Shown here piece by piece: positions 38,417-49,201 of a stretch of DNA of 64,000 nt. A model generated the notes under the pieces. It ran no database searches. It saw only the letters and a program-made list of their open reading frames with translations, and was not told where the DNA came from. The stretch spans positions 372,001-436,000 of the forward strand of contig NZ_CP016768.2 in the NCBI RefSeq assembly GCF_002287885.2. The letters are read 5' to 3'. Position numbers and translations under genes: made by a program. The number at the start of each line of letters is the position of its first letter. Within the stretch, counting starts at the first letter, position 1. Origin of the DNA: Candidatus Nanopelagicus limnes (GTDB lineage Bacteria > Actinomycetota > Actinomycetes > Nanopelagicales > Nanopelagicaceae).

Positions 38417-41044
38417 GTGGCCAAGGTCCGCGTTTATGAGTTAGCTAAAGAGTTAGGGCTTGAAAGCAAAGAGCTCTTATCTAAGCTGCAAGAGGTTGGC
38501 GAATTTGTTCGCTCAGCATCATCAACTGTTGAAGCACCTGTTGTGCGCAAGTTGATGGATAAGTTTCCAGATTTAGTACCGGCAGAGGCTGCGCCAAAAG
38601 CGAAAAAAGCTCCAGCAAAAAAGGCTGCGCCAAAACAAACTGTAAAGGTTGAAGATTTACCACCTGAATTACAACAGATGATTGAAGATGCAACACCAGC
38701 AGCGCGCCCTGCAACACCAACGGCCCGTCCAGCTAATAATCCATTTTCTGCAGGTAGTGGCACACCAACATCACCAAGTGCGATGCCACGTCCGCCAAGA
38801 GCTGGAAATAATCCATTTAGCACTGGTGGCGGTGGACCACGTCCACCCGCAAGACCAATTAGACCTGGTGAGGCTGGAAGAACTCCTGGAAAATTACAAC
38901 CTGGCCAACGTCCACCAATGTCTGGTGCTCGTCCTGGTTCTGTTCGCCCAGGTTTTGCAGCACGTCCACCATCTAGTAATCCAAGGCCAAGTACTGGTGC
39001 ACCAACATCATCTCGTCCTGGTTCATCTTCGTCCCCTTATCGCACACCATCATCACCATCTGGTTCACCATTTGGTGGCAAAGGTGGCGGTCGTCCACCA
39101 CAACGTGGAGGCGCAGCTGGTGCATTTGGTAAAGGCGGTAAAGGTAAAGGTAAAAATCGCGGACAAAAGAGTAAAAAAGAAAGACGTGAAGATTTTGAAA
39201 ATCTACCAGCACCACAATTAGGTGGCGCGGTAGTTCCAAGAGGTGATGGCAAGAGCGTTGTAAGAATGCGCCGCGGTGCAACTTTGATGGATTTTGCCGA
39301 GAAAATTAACGCAGATCCAGCCGCATTAGTTTCAGCCCTATTCCATTTAGGTGAGATGGTCACTGCAACTCAATCAGTTGATGAAGATACCTTCACAGTA
39401 TTAGGAGCAGAGCTTGGCTTCATAATTCAGATCGTAAGTCCAGAGGATGAAGATCGTGAGTTACTTGCAGAGTTTGAGATCAATTTAGAGGAGGAGTTAG
39501 CCCAAATTGATCCGGAAGATCTGGTTGTGCGCTCGCCAATTGTTACCGTTATGGGACATGTTGATCATGGTAAAACTAGATTGTTAGATGCTATTCGTTC
39601 AACTGAAGTTGTGAAGTCTGAAGCAGGTGGAATTACTCAGCATATTGGTGCCTACCAAATTCATCATGAACATGATGGAGTTGAACGCGCAATTACCTTT
39701 ATCGATACTCCAGGCCATGAAGCGTTTACAGCGATGCGTGCTCGAGGTGCGAAGGTAACTGACATTGCAGTACTAGTTGTGGCAGCAGATGATGGTGTTA
39801 TGCCACAGACAATTGAAGCGTTAAATCACGCTCAAGCTGCTGATGTGCCAATTGTGGTTGCGGTAAACAAGATTGATAAAGAGGGTGCTAACCCAGACAA
39901 GATTCGTCAGCAGTTAACTGAGTACAACTTGATCGCTGAAGAGTATGGCGGACAGACAATGTTCGTAAATGTTTCAGCACTTTCTGGCAAAGGAATTGAT
40001 GATCTAATTGCAGCAATTTTGTTAACAGCAGATGCAGCGATTGATTTACGTGCAATTGCAGATGACATTGCAAGAGGTGTTGCGATTGAAGCAAATCTTG
40101 ATAAGGGCCGTGGACCAGTTGCAACTGTTTTGGTACAACGTGGAACCTTGCATGTAGGGGACGCGATAGTTGCCGGCGGTGCTTATGGCCGTGTTCGTGC
40201 GATGCTAGATGAGCATGGACAAACTTTGGAAGAGGCAGGTCCATCACGTCCAGTTCAAGTACTTGGATTTACATCTGTTCCTGGCGCTGGTGATTCATTT
40301 ATTGTTGCCGAAGATGATCGAACTGCACGCCAGATCGCAGAGAAGCGTCAACTTGCATCACGAAATGCATCTTTAGCTAAGGCACGCAAGAAGGTTTCAC
40401 TTGAAGATTTCATGGAGCAATCAAAGGTAAGTACTTTGAACTTGATTCTAAAGGGCGATGTTTCTGGATCGGTAGAAGCCTTAGAGGATGCGTTAGTTCA
40501 ATTAGATGTTGGTACTGAAGTTGACTTAAGAGTTATTCACCGCGGTGTTGGTGCGATTACTAAGAATGACGTTACCTTGGCATCTGCTTCAACAGCAGTA
40601 ATCATTGGCTTTAACGTTAAACCTGAACCACAAACTGCAGTCTTTGCCGAACAAGAAGGTGTTGAAGTTAAGTTCTACACCGTTATTTACAAGGCAATTG
40701 AAGAGATCGAAGCATCTCTTAAAGGACTTCTTAAGCCAGAGTTTGAAGAGGCAGTACTTGGTAATGCTGAAATTAGAGACATATTTAAATCAAGCAAGTT
40801 TGGAAATATTGCTGGTTGCGTAGTTTCTGATGGAATTATTCGCCGAAATGCCAAGGTTCGAACTATGCGAGCTGGTGTTGTGATTGGTGAAAACTTGAGC
40901 ATTGAATCACTTCGAAGATTTAAAGATGACGCCACTGAGGTTCGTGATGGATTTGAGTGCGGTATTGGTCTTGGATCATTTAAGGATCTGCAGGTTGGAG
41001 ATGTAATCCAAGCTTATGAAATCCGTGAAAAAAAGCGGGCTTAA
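38417..41044 (+). CDS. infB: Translation initiation factor IF-2
   Basis: 875 residues. The N-terminal IF2_N domain ([21 protein letters not shown]) is followed by an Ala/Lys stretch. A low-complexity Pro/Gly/Arg/Ser-rich segment spans about residues 85-255. The GTPase domain has G1 GHVDHGKT (380-387), DTPGHEAF and NKIDKEG, and domains II-IV bind initiator tRNA and the ribosome. The Pro/Gly/Arg tract is typical of actinobacterial IF-2. GTG start with AAGGAG upstream. Confidence 0.97.
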   Translation: MAKVRVYELAKELGLESKELLSKLQEVGEFVRSASSTVEAPVVRKLMDKFPDLVPAEAAPKAKKAPAKKAAPKQTVKVEDLPPELQQMIEDATPAARPATPTARPANNPFSAGSGTPTSPSAMPRPPRAGNNPFSTGGGGPRPPARPIRPGEAGRTPGKLQPGQRPPMSGARPGSVRPGFAARPPSSNPRPSTGAPTSSRPGSSSSPYRTPSSPSGSPFGGKGGGRPPQRGGAAGAFGKGGKGKGKNRGQKSKKERREDFENLPAPQLGGAVVPRGDGKSVVRMRRGATLMDFAEKINADPAALVSALFHLGEMVTATQSVDEDTFTVLGAELGFIIQIVSPEDEDRELLAEFEINLEEELAQIDPEDLVVRSPIVTVMGHVDHGKTRLLDAIRSTEVVKSEAGGITQHIGAYQIHHEHDGVERAITFIDTPGHEAFTAMRARGAKVTDIAVLVVAADDGVMPQTIEALNHAQAADVPIVVAVNKIDKEGANPDKIRQQLTEYNLIAEEYGGQTMFVNVSALSGKGIDDLIAAILLTADAAIDLRAIADDIARGVAIEANLDKGRGPVATVLVQRGTLHVGDAIVAGGAYGRVRAMLDEHGQTLEEAGPSRPVQVLGFTSVPGAGDSFIVAEDDRTARQIAEKRQLASRNASLAKARKKVSLEDFMEQSKVSTLNLILKGDVSGSVEALEDALVQLDVGTEVDLRVIHRGVGAITKNDVTLASASTAVIIGFNVKPEPQTAVFAEQEGVEVKFYTVIYKAIEEIEASLKGLLKPEFEEAVLGNAEIRDIFKSSKFGNIAGCVVSDGIIRRNAKVRTMRAGVVIGENLSIESLRRFKDDATEVRDGFECGIGLGSFKDLQVGDVIQAYEIREKKRA

Positions 41045-41047
41045 CAT

Positions 41048-41461
41048 ATGCCAAGTAAACGTCCACTACAGGTTGCCGATCGCATCAAAGAGTTAGTTGC
41101 TAACGCGCTTGAGTCACGGGTAAAAGATCCTCGACTTGGGTTTGTAACAATTACTGATGTTCGAGTAACTGGTGATCTACAACAAGCTTCAGTTTTTTAC
41201 ACAGTTCTAGGTGATGCTGCTGCGCATGAATCAAGTGCTGCAGCATTAAGTAGTGCAAAGGGAATGCTTCGATCTGAGGTTGGGCGAGCACTTGGCTTAA
41301 GAGTTACACCATCGATTGAATTTTTCTTAGATGGCATGGCAGATTCTGCTTCAGCAATGAATGATTTAATTGAACAGATGCATAAGGCTGATGCTGAACT
41401 TGAAAAGTTAAGAGCTGGTGCAAAACCTGTTGCTGAAGATCCATATAAAAAACATAATTAA
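41048..41461 (+). CDS. rbfA: Ribosome-binding factor A
   Basis: 137 residues, KH-like fold. Motifs are VADRIKELVANALESRVKDPRLGFVTITDV near the start and RVTPSIEFFLDG. It helps mature the 16S 5' end in 30S assembly. It follows infB by three bases in the usual order. Confidence 0.95.
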   Translation: MPSKRPLQVADRIKELVANALESRVKDPRLGFVTITDVRVTGDLQQASVFYTVLGDAAAHESSAAALSSAKGMLRSEVGRALGLRVTPSIEFFLDGMADSASAMNDLIEQMHKADAELEKLRAGAKPVAEDPYKKHN

Positions 41462-41472
41462 TAGGTGATTTA

Positions 41473-42348
41473 ATGGATGGCTTTTTATTAGTAGATAAAG
41501 CCGGGGCAATGACTAGCCATGATGTAGTGGCGATGGCTCGTAAAAAACTTGATACTAAAAAAGTCGGCCATGCTGGCACATTAGATCCGATGGCAACTGG
41601 GGTGTTAGTTCTTGGTGTTGGCATTGCTACCAGGCTTCTTACTTACATAACAGATGGTAAAAAAGCATATGAAGCAACTATTAATTTGGGAAGTGCAACA
41701 CATACTGATGATAAAGATGGGGATGTAATCTCAACCGCCACTGCTGCTCAGATAGCAAAAGTTAATGATGAAGTAATTACAAATGAGATAGCAAAGTTTG
41801 TTGGAACTATTAAGCAAAGACCTAGTTCAGTATCTGCCATAAAAATTGATGGAAAATCTGCTCATGCCAGAGTTAGGGCAGGGGAGAGTGTTGATATTCC
41901 TGAGCGAGATGTGACTATCGATGAGATAGTGGTTAAAGAGATTAGACATACAGCCACAGCAATCGAAGTTGATGTATCTGTTACCTGCTCTGCCGGAACT
42001 TATATTCGAGCGATTGCCAGAGATTTAGGTGAAAGATTAAGTATTGGCGGCCACTTAACCTCACTTCGTCGTACTTTAGTTTCACCATTTACTTTGCAAG
42101 ATTGTCAATCCTTGGCTAACGCGCCATTGATCTCTATCACTTCAGTAATTGAAAAACTATTTCCGATCAGAAAATTGGATTTATCCCAAAGCAGAGAGAT
42201 CACATTTGGCCGAGTGATTGAACAAAACCAACAAAGTGGGATTGTGGCAGCCCTGGATTCACAAGATAATTTCCTGGCTTTACTAGAGAACAAGTTACAA
42301 GGTTCACAAGTTATGGCTGCTCCAATATTAGTTAAGGTCAGTGAGTAA
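41473..42348 (+). CDS. truB: tRNA pseudouridine(55) synthase
   Basis: 291 residues. The catalytic region is KKVGHAGTLDPMATGVLVLG with the active Asp near residue 40; further motifs are YEATINLG and CSAGTYIRAIARDLG. It makes pseudouridine 55 in the T-loop of tRNAs. AGGTGAT lies shortly before the ATG. Confidence 0.96.
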   Translation: MDGFLLVDKAGAMTSHDVVAMARKKLDTKKVGHAGTLDPMATGVLVLGVGIATRLLTYITDGKKAYEATINLGSATHTDDKDGDVISTATAAQIAKVNDEVITNEIAKFVGTIKQRPSSVSAIKIDGKSAHARVRAGESVDIPERDVTIDEIVVKEIRHTATAIEVDVSVTCSAGTYIRAIARDLGERLSIGGHLTSLRRTLVSPFTLQDCQSLANAPLISITSVIEKLFPIRKLDLSQSREITFGRVIEQNQQSGIVAALDSQDNFLALLENKLQGSQVMAAPILVKVSE

Positions 42349-42373
42349 TTATGTTTTATGAAAGAATACGCAG

Positions 42374-43246
42374 ATGAAGGTATTAGCTCTTGGAATTTTT
42401 GATGGAGTGCACGCAGGCCATCAACAGATAATTGCAACTGCAAAACATCTAGGTGAAGTAACAGTTATGACCTTTGATCCTCATCCAACATCTGTGGTTG
42501 CACCCGAGCGCACACCCTCACAATTGATCTCTGTTAAAGATCGAATTGATTTACTCAAGCAAGCAGGTGCTAGCCATGTGGAGATAGTTAACTTCAATAA
42601 GGATTTTTCACAGCTATCCCCAGATCAATTCATTGAAGATGTTTTACTTGGCCGATTTAAAGCCGAGCATGTTGTGATTGGTGAGAACTTTAATTTTGGC
42701 TTTAAAGCCCAAGGTTCACCAAAGTACTTATCAGAGGTTGGACCTAAGTATGGCTTTGGTGTTTCAATAGTTAAATTGAAAGAAGAGCGTGGTTCCACAA
42801 TTTCTTCAACTCGAATTAGAAGTCTAATTATTGATGGTGAGATTGAGCGGGCTAATGAGTTGCTAACAAGAAGTTTTTATTTAAAGGGCCCAGTTGTGCA
42901 TGGTGAAAAGCGGGGAAGAGAAATTGGATATCCAACCGCCAATCTTGGATTAACTTCACTTGCCACAATTCCAGCAGATGGTGTTTACGCCGGTTGGTTA
43001 AGTGTTGGTGAAAAAAGATGGGCAGCTGCAATATCAATTGGAACAAATCCAACTTTTCCAGGAGTTAGAGGAAGACAAGTGGAAGCGTATGCAATTGATC
43101 AAGTCGGATTAGATTTATATGATCAAGAAGCAAAGATCGAATTTGGTTTTAGATTACGTGACACCTTAAAGTTTGATGGATTAGCACCACTTCTTGAGCA
43201 GATGAAAAAAGATTGTGATCAGGCAAGGGAATTGACCAGTAAATAA
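42374..43246 (+). CDS. ribF: Bifunctional riboflavin kinase / FAD synthetase
   Basis: 290 residues. The N-terminal nucleotidyltransferase domain (LGIFDGVHAGHQQII; ISSTRIRSLI) adenylates FMN. The C-terminal kinase domain (GREIGYPTANLGL, PADGVYAG) phosphorylates riboflavin. The order truB-ribF-rpsO is conserved. Confidence 0.95.
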   Translation: MKVLALGIFDGVHAGHQQIIATAKHLGEVTVMTFDPHPTSVVAPERTPSQLISVKDRIDLLKQAGASHVEIVNFNKDFSQLSPDQFIEDVLLGRFKAEHVVIGENFNFGFKAQGSPKYLSEVGPKYGFGVSIVKLKEERGSTISSTRIRSLIIDGEIERANELLTRSFYLKGPVVHGEKRGREIGYPTANLGLTSLATIPADGVYAGWLSVGEKRWAAAISIGTNPTFPGVRGRQVEAYAIDQVGLDLYDQEAKIEFGFRLRDTLKFDGLAPLLEQMKKDCDQARELTSK

Positions 43247-43312
43247 CGCTCAAATACGCGTGGATTTTAAGTATCAACTACTGCGCTGGTAATCTTGCCT
43301 TTACTAAAGCGA

Positions 43313-43350
43313 GAAGGTGCGCCTTCGTGAATAACACCGAGGCCCTCGTG
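43313..43350 (+). promoter_or_regulatory. Structured leader of rpsO
   Basis: GAAGG (43313-43317) pairs with CCTTC (43322-43326) around TGCG. A second hairpin, CGAG (43338-43341) with CTCG (43345-43348), follows just before the AAGGAG Shine-Dalgarno of rpsO. S15 leaders that bind S15 are known in several phyla; whether this is one is inferred from position only. Confidence 0.45.
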
Positions 43351-43372
43351 ACAGACAGAAGGAGCAATACAA

Positions 43373-43642
43373 ATGGCATTAACGCCAGAAGTTAAAAAGG
43401 AAATAGTAAGTAAGTACGGCTCATCTGCAACTGACACAGGTAGCCCAGAAGCACAGGTAGCACTTCTTTCAAAGCGTATTGATGAGATAACACAACATTT
43501 GCAGACAAATAAGAAAGATCATCACAACCGTCGTGGTTTGTTATTGATGGTCGGTAAGCGTCGTCGGATTTTGCAGTACCTCGCCAAGACAGATATTGAG
43601 CGCTATAGAGCGATTATCGAAAAGCTCGATCTTCGCCGTTAA
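43373..43642 (+). CDS. rpsO: 30S ribosomal protein S15
   Basis: 89 residues, the standard length. The family pattern is complete: [43 protein letters not shown] and the C-terminal [14 protein letters not shown] strong AAGGAG precedes the ATG. It stands before pnp as in most bacteria. Confidence 0.98.
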   Translation: MALTPEVKKEIVSKYGSSATDTGSPEAQVALLSKRIDEITQHLQTNKKDHHNRRGLLLMVGKRRRILQYLAKTDIERYRAIIEKLDLRR

Positions 43643-43698
43643 ATAACAATCAGCAAAAAACTTTATCGCTAAGAGTTTTGGTCCTCGGTAGTGGTTTC

Positions 43699-43766
43699 CG
43701 GAAAACGATTTTCCGTGAACTTCGATCGAAGATCCATTCTCTAGATTTAAAGTGTTGAGAAATGGA
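43699..43766 (+). promoter_or_regulatory. Multi-hairpin leader of pnp
   Basis: Three dyads occur in a row between rpsO and pnp: CGGAAAA/TTTTCCG (43699-43715, 3-base loop), the 12-base palindrome CTTCGATCGAAG (43720-43731), and TCCATTCTC (43733-43741) pairing with GAGAAATGGA (43757-43766) with one bulged A. The last covers part of the GGAG Shine-Dalgarno sequence at 43764-43767. By analogy with pnp leaders that are cleaved and autoregulated in other bacteria, these may mediate RNA processing or control. Confidence 0.55.
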
Positions 43767-43774
43767 GATGACCC

Positions 43775-45973
43775 ATGGAGGGTCAAGATGTGCAATCAGC
43801 CGTTGCAAAAATAGACAACGGTAAATTTGGAAAGCGGGAGATCCGCTTTGAAACTGGCCGACTAGCTCGGCAAGCAGCGGGAACAGCCGTTGTTTATTTA
43901 GATGATGACAGCATGTTGCTATCTGCAACTACTGCATCAAAAAATCCGAAGGATCAATTTGATTTCTTCCCACTAACAGTTGATGTGGAAGAGCGAATGT
44001 ATGCAGCTGGAAAAATTCCAGGATCATTTTTCCGTCGTGAAGGACGTCCTTCAGAGGATGCAATCCTTACTTGTCGATTAATCGATCGCCCACTACGTCC
44101 ATCCTTTATTAAGGGATTACGTAATGAGGTTCAGATTGTTGTAACTGTCATGGCGTTAAATCCAGATCACATGTATGACGTGATTGCGATCAACGCAGCA
44201 TCAATGTCAACACAATTAGCAGGACTGCCATTTTCTGGCCCAATCGGTGGAGTGCGAGTTGCACTAATCGAAGGTCAATGGGTTGCTTTCCCAAATCACT
44301 CTGATTTAGATAAAGCTGTCTTTGACATGGTAGTTGCTGGTCGAATTTCAGATGGTGATGTTGCAATCATGATGGTTGAGGCTGAAGCCACTGTTAAGAC
44401 AATTGAATTAATAAAGGGTGGCGCAACAGTGCCAACTGAAGAGATTGTCGGACAAGGACTTGAGGCAGCAAAGCCATTTATTAAGATACTTTGCGAGGCT
44501 CAGTTAGCACTTGCTAAGAAATCGGCAAAGCCAACTGGTGAGTTCCCAGTATTCCTTGAGTACCAAGATGATGTTTATGCAGTTGTTGAAAAGGCTGCTA
44601 AAGATGATCTAACCAAGGCGCTAACAATTGCTGGTAAGCAAGAGCGTGAAACTAAGTTAGATGAAATCAATAAGAGTGTTACTGAGAAAATCAGCGTAGA
44701 TTTTTCAGAGCGCACTAAAGAGATTTCAGCAGCACTTAGATCAGTAACTAAGAAGTTAGTTCGTCAACGGGTATTACGAGATAAAATTCGTATTGATGGA
44801 CGTGGATTGCGCGATATTCGTGCATTAACTGCTGAGGTTGAGGTAATTCCTCGAGTCCATGGCTCTGCAATATTTGAACGCGGTGAGACTCAGATTTTGG
44901 GTATCACAACATTAAATATGCTTAAGATGGAACAGCAACTAGATACTCTTTCACCAGAGGATCACAAGCGTTATATGCATAACTACAACTTCCCACCATA
45001 TTCTGTTGGTGAAACTGGAAGAGTTGGATCTCCAAAGCGACGCGAAATTGGGCATGGTGCACTAGCTGAACGTGCTCTTGTTCCAGTTCTGCCAACTCGC
45101 GAAGAGTTTCCATATGCAATTCGTCAGGTTTCAGAAGCACTTGGATCAAATGGATCAACATCCATGGGATCAGTTTGTGCTTCCACAATGTCATTGCTAA
45201 ATGCAGGCGTGCCACTTAAGGCTGCTGTTGCAGGTATTGCAATGGGATTAATCTCTGATGATGTTGATGGTAAGACTGAATATGTAGCATTGACCGATAT
45301 CTTGGGTGCAGAGGATGCATTCGGCGATATGGACTTTAAGGTTGCTGGTACAAAAGAGTTTGTTACCGCACTTCAGTTAGATACAAAACTTGATGGAATT
45401 CCTGCATCAGTTCTATCTGCTGCACTTTTGCAAGCAAAAGAAGCAAGACTTGCAATTTTAGATGTTATGAATCAAGCAATTTCATCTCCTGATGAAATGT
45501 CACTGCTAGCGCCAAGAATTATTTCAATCAAGGTGCCAGTTGACATGATTGGTGCAGTTATCGGGCCTAAGGGCAAGATGATTAACCAGATTCAAGATGA
45601 GACTGGTGCTGATATCACCATCGAAGATGATGGAACTATTTATATCGGAGCAACTGAAGGATCAGCTGCTGAAGCTGCGAAAGCGCAGATTAATGCGATC
45701 GCAAATCCAGTGCAGTTATCAGTTGGCGATAAGTTCAATGGGTCAGTTGTGAAACTGGCAACCTTTGGTGCTTTCGTAAATCTTGCTCCAGGTAAAGATG
45801 GCTTGCTACACATCTCGCAGATTCGCAAGATGCACGGTGGTAAGCGAATTGAAAACCTTGAAGAAGTTATGAAGGTTGGAGAGAAGATTGAAGTTGTAAT
45901 TAATGAGATTGACCCTAAGGGTAAGTACTCATTGGTTCCTGCAAATCTTCCAGAGGAAGCTAAGAGCGAGTAA
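43775..45973 (+). CDS. pnp: Polyribonucleotide nucleotidyltransferase (PNPase)
   Basis: 732 residues. Two RNase PH-like cores (about 15-235 and 330-550; second with [19 protein letters not shown] and [24 protein letters not shown]), a KH domain (about 590-650; [21 protein letters not shown]) and an S1 domain at the C-terminus. It degrades RNA phosphorolytically. Stem-loops precede its start; the M16 peptidase follows after one base. Confidence 0.97.
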   Translation: MEGQDVQSAVAKIDNGKFGKREIRFETGRLARQAAGTAVVYLDDDSMLLSATTASKNPKDQFDFFPLTVDVEERMYAAGKIPGSFFRREGRPSEDAILTCRLIDRPLRPSFIKGLRNEVQIVVTVMALNPDHMYDVIAINAASMSTQLAGLPFSGPIGGVRVALIEGQWVAFPNHSDLDKAVFDMVVAGRISDGDVAIMMVEAEATVKTIELIKGGATVPTEEIVGQGLEAAKPFIKILCEAQLALAKKSAKPTGEFPVFLEYQDDVYAVVEKAAKDDLTKALTIAGKQERETKLDEINKSVTEKISVDFSERTKEISAALRSVTKKLVRQRVLRDKIRIDGRGLRDIRALTAEVEVIPRVHGSAIFERGETQILGITTLNMLKMEQQLDTLSPEDHKRYMHNYNFPPYSVGETGRVGSPKRREIGHGALAERALVPVLPTREEFPYAIRQVSEALGSNGSTSMGSVCASTMSLLNAGVPLKAAVAGIAMGLISDDVDGKTEYVALTDILGAEDAFGDMDFKVAGTKEFVTALQLDTKLDGIPASVLSAALLQAKEARLAILDVMNQAISSPDEMSLLAPRIISIKVPVDMIGAVIGPKGKMINQIQDETGADITIEDDGTIYIGATEGSAAEAAKAQINAIANPVQLSVGDKFNGSVVKLATFGAFVNLAPGKDGLLHISQIRKMHGGKRIENLEEVMKVGEKIEVVINEIDPKGKYSLVPANLPEEAKSE

Positions 45974-45974
45974 T

Positions 45975-47246
45975 TTGGCAAGAACAGTTCTTCCTAGTGG
46001 CTTGCGAATAGTCACTGAAGAGGAAAAATCTGTTCGCTCTGCAGCTTTTGGTATTTGGGTCAATGTTGGCTCTCGCGATGAATCACTTTCAACCGCGGGA
46101 GCTTCACATTTTCTAGAACATCTTTTGTTTAAAGGAACTAAGAGACGAACTTCCTTAGAGATTTCCTCAGCGATTGAAGCTGTTGGTGGTGAAACAAATG
46201 CATTCACATCTAAGGAGTACACCTGTTTTTACGCACGAGTTATAGATAAAGATCTACCTCTGGCAGTTGATGTCATAAGTGACTTAATTACCTCTTCAGT
46301 TGTAAAGCAAGAAGATGTTGATGCAGAGCGCAAGGTTGTTTTAGAAGAAATTGCGATGCGAGATGATGATCCAAGTGATTTAATTCATGATCTATTTCTT
46401 GAAAAATACTATGGAGATACGCCATTAGGTCGACCTATTTTGGGCACAGTTGAATCTATTAAATCTATGCAGCGAAGCACAGTCTTTAACTACTACAAGA
46501 ATCGATATCAACCAAGTGATCTTGTGGTGGCAGTGGCAGGAAACTTCAAGCATAAGAATGTTGTAAATATGGTTGAAGATGCTCTAAGTAAAGATGGTTT
46601 CTTACATCAACCAAAGAGTGATTATGCATTGCGAACCTCCGGAAAAATTAAAGTACCTGGTCGGGGTGAAGTAACTTTGCTTGATCGCAAAACTGAGCAG
46701 GCTCACATAATTTATGGTGTACCGAGTGTGGCTAGAGATGATAAAAAAAGATTTGCTTTAAGCATTTTGTCTTCAGCACTCGGTGGTGGAATGTCCTCTC
46801 GATTATTTCAAGAGATAAGAGAAAAGCGTGGTCTGGCTTATTCAACTTATGCCTATAACCAACAATTTGCAGGCAGTGGAGTTTTATCTTTCTATGTTGG
46901 TTGCAAGCCAGAAAAAGCTGAAGAGGCAATTAAAATCATTCAATCGATATTGCAAGATGTGGCAGCAAATGGATTAACTGATGAGGAGATCACTCGCGCA
47001 AAGGGTGCTGTCTCTGGGGCGCTAGTTCTTAGCCAGGAGGACACTGGATCTCGAATGACTCGAATCGGTAAAAGTGAGTTGGTATATGGACAAGTTCTTA
47101 GCTTTGATGAAATTCTGCGTGAGATTGCCGATGTAACACAGGATCAAATAAAGGAAATTGCACGCCAAATCCTGCCGGAATCTCCTACCCTTGCGGTAGT
47201 GGGACCGTTTAGATCCACAAGTAAATTTGAAAGGCTGATCAAATGA
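45975..47246 (+). CDS. M16 family zinc peptidase
   Basis: About 423 residues from a TTG start at 45975, one base after the pnp stop. The inverted zinc motif HxxEH is at 45-49 (HFLEHLLFKGT), with the downstream Glu in VLEEIAMRDDDPSDLIHDL. It is followed by the second, inactive M16 domain. The frame is open upstream to 45903 inside pnp, but family similarity begins at RTVLPSGLRIVTE. The pnp-M16-dapB order is conserved in Actinobacteria; the natural substrate is unknown. Confidence 0.9.
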   Translation: MARTVLPSGLRIVTEEEKSVRSAAFGIWVNVGSRDESLSTAGASHFLEHLLFKGTKRRTSLEISSAIEAVGGETNAFTSKEYTCFYARVIDKDLPLAVDVISDLITSSVVKQEDVDAERKVVLEEIAMRDDDPSDLIHDLFLEKYYGDTPLGRPILGTVESIKSMQRSTVFNYYKNRYQPSDLVVAVAGNFKHKNVVNMVEDALSKDGFLHQPKSDYALRTSGKIKVPGRGEVTLLDRKTEQAHIIYGVPSVARDDKKRFALSILSSALGGGMSSRLFQEIREKRGLAYSTYAYNQQFAGSGVLSFYVGCKPEKAEEAIKIIQSILQDVAANGLTDEEITRAKGAVSGALVLSQEDTGSRMTRIGKSELVYGQVLSFDEILREIADVTQDQIKEIARQILPESPTLAVVGPFRSTSKFERLIK

Positions 47247-47986
47247 AGGTTGCAGTATTAGGCGCCAAGGGAAGAATGGGCGCAGAAGCAGTGGCAGCAA
47301 TTAATTCTGCAACTGATTTAACTTTAAGTGCTGCCTTAGATTTAGGTGATTCACTAGATCAACTAGTTTCAACTGGTACCGAAGTTATAGTCGATTTCAC
47401 TACGCCTGATTCAGTAATGAAAAATCTTGAGTTTGCTATCAATAATGATATTCACGTTGTAGTTGGAACTACTGGCTTTGACGATAAGAAACTTGAACAG
47501 CTTAAAAGTTTGTTAAGTAATCACCCAAAAGTGGGAGCGCTAATCGCCCCAAACTTTGGTTTAGGCGCAGTTTTGATGATGCAATTCTCCCAGACCGCTG
47601 CAAAGTATTTTGAAAGTGCTGAAATTGTTGAGATGCATCATGCGAATAAGGTTGATGCCCCATCTGGAACTGCAATTCGAACTGCACAAATGATTACAGA
47701 TGCCAGAAAGCAAAGTAAAAAGTCGGCAATGCCTGATGCAACTAAATCTGAGTTACCTGGTGCACGGGGTGGAAAAGTTGGGGATGTGCCGGTGCACTCA
47801 ATTAGATCTCATGGATATGTTGCACATCAAGAGGTTATTTTCGGTGACGCTGGAGAGACTTTAACAATTCGCCATGACTCAATAAATCGGGCAGGATTTA
47901 TGCCAGGAGTACTAATCGGGGTTAGAAATGTTGCAAAACATCCGGGCCTTACCGTAGGTTTGGAAAACTATATGGGAGGCATGTAA
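47243..47986 (+). CDS. dapB: 4-hydroxy-tetrahydrodipicolinate reductase
   Basis: 247 residues. N-terminal NAD(P) motif VAVLGAKGRMGAEAV, VGTTGFD, and the substrate motif EMHHANKVDAPSGTA. Second step of the lysine/diaminopimelate branch after dapA (49994). ATGA overlap with the M16 peptidase and one-base overlap with the next gene. Confidence 0.96.
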   Translation: MKVAVLGAKGRMGAEAVAAINSATDLTLSAALDLGDSLDQLVSTGTEVIVDFTTPDSVMKNLEFAINNDIHVVVGTTGFDDKKLEQLKSLLSNHPKVGALIAPNFGLGAVLMMQFSQTAAKYFESAEIVEMHHANKVDAPSGTAIRTAQMITDARKQSKKSAMPDATKSELPGARGGKVGDVPVHSIRSHGYVAHQEVIFGDAGETLTIRHDSINRAGFMPGVLIGVRNVAKHPGLTVGLENYMGGM

Positions 47987-48237
47987 TGAGTGAAATAACT
48001 ATGTACGGAGCAGAGTGGTGCGGAGATTGCCGTAGATCTAAGAAGTTCTTAGATGCTAATAACGTTAAGTACAACTACATCGATGTCGAAGCAGATGCAT
48101 CTGCCTCAGATAAGGTGATTGAAATCAACGGTGGCATGCGATCAATTCCAGTAATTCTATTTTCAGATGGAACACACCTTACAGAGCCATCAGACGCAGC
48201 GTTAAAAGAAAAATTAGAGGCGCTAAAAGTTCTTTAA
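47986..48237 (+). CDS. Glutaredoxin-like / mycoredoxin-type protein
   Basis: 83 residues with a thioredoxin fold. The active-site motif is C12-G-D-C15 (AEWCGDCRRSKKFL), the cis-Pro region is MRSIPVILF, and DGTHLTEPS follows. The CGDC form is common among actinobacterial glutaredoxin-like proteins that may work with mycothiol. It overlaps the convergent azlD stop by four bases. Confidence 0.85.
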   Translation: MSEITMYGAEWCGDCRRSKKFLDANNVKYNYIDVEADASASDKVIEINGGMRSIPVILFSDGTHLTEPSDAALKEKLEALKVL

Positions 48238-48542
48238 AACCAGTTATAAATTGCCGCAGATGTGATTGCGGCTGAGATAACAACTACTGGAAATGGCGCT
48301 TTGAACTTAAGTGCCACCAGCGCTACTAGTACTCCAGCAAATCTTTGATCAAGAACTAGTTCTTTCTTATTGGCAAAGGTTTGTACACCCACTAATGCGC
48401 TAAGAAGAACTATTGGAACTAGTGCGTTGATTCGCATAAAGCTTGGTCGATTAAGCCATTTTTCTGGAACGCTATGGCCGATATATTTATTTAAAAAAGC
48501 GGTAAAACTTGCCCCGAGTACTGCAATCCAGATGGCGCTCAT
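48234..48542 (-). CDS. azlD: AzlD family branched-chain amino acid transport protein
   Basis: 102 residues on the minus strand, with three or four hydrophobic segments (IWIAVLGASFTAFLNKY, INALVPIVLLSALVGVQ). I start it at ATG 48542, which overlaps azlC by four bases; the frame runs further upstream but only inside azlC. With AzlC it forms a two-component exporter for branched-chain and related amino acids. Confidence 0.88.
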   Translation of the reverse strand: MSAIWIAVLGASFTAFLNKYIGHSVPEKWLNRPSFMRINALVPIVLLSALVGVQTFANKKELVLDQRFAGVLVALVALKFKAPFPVVVISAAITSAAIYNWF

Positions 48543-49201
48543 CGTTTTAATCCAAAAATTACAGCAAGTAGCACTGTCGTAATAATAGGAATACCAGCGG
48601 GTGTGATCGGCGTCAGTAATAAAGCCCATGCAATAGCTACAGCTGAAACTACAAAGTGAGTTTTGTTTTTAAGACGTGGCCAAATCAAGCCACAAAAAGC
48701 GGCTGGAACTGCAGCATCTAATCCCCAAACTGATGGATCTCCGATTGCACTGGCACCTAAAGCACCAAGGAAGGTGAATAGATTCCAAAAGACATAAACA
48801 CCAATTCCGGTAACATAAAAACCTCTTCTGCGATCAGCATCATTTTCCTGCAAGGTCGCAACTGCTGTTGATTCATCAATAGTTATTTGTGCGGCCAGGA
48901 TTCTTTTTAATCCCTTAACTTTTAATATTGGCGCCATTTGAAGGCCATAAAGTGCGTTTCTAAATCCAAGCAAGGTTGAAGTTGCAATTGCACTCACTGC
49001 TGAGCCACCAGCTCCCATAATTCCGACCACTGCAAATTGCGATGCACCAGAGAAGAGCAAGATTGAAAGCAGGCAGGTTTGCAGGATTGAAAAGCCTGCA
49101 GTCACACCAGCGGCCCCAAAGGCGGCGCCATAAAGTCCTACGGTAAATGCAACGCTAAGGGCGGTTCGATCGACTTGAGTCCTTTTTGAATTTACTGACA
49201 C
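48539..49201 (-). CDS. azlC: AzlC family branched-chain amino acid permease
   Basis: 220 residues with about seven membrane segments. AzlC features include FGAAGVTAGFSILQTCLLSILLFSGASQFAVVG and LLGFRNALYG. The GTG start at 49201 is preceded at six bases by TAAAGT on the minus strand, suggesting leaderless transcription divergent from thyX. Its presence fits with the branched-chain amino acid operon elsewhere in the window. Confidence 0.9.
   Translation of the reverse strand: MSVNSKRTQVDRTALSVAFTVGLYGAAFGAAGVTAGFSILQTCLLSILLFSGASQFAVVGIMGAGGSAVSAIATSTLLGFRNALYGLQMAPILKVKGLKRILAAQITIDESTAVATLQENDADRRRGFYVTGIGVYVFWNLFTFLGALGASAIGDPSVWGLDAAVPAAFCGLIWPRLKNKTHFVVSAVAIAWALLLTPITPAGIPIITTVLLAVIFGLKR

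Noticed and set aside
38434-39363. Several long frames in other phases over the infB N-terminal region
   Set aside because: They arise from the repetitive Pro/Gly/Arg-coding tract of IF-2; translations are His/Gln/Leu- or Ser/Pro-rich without any family similarity.
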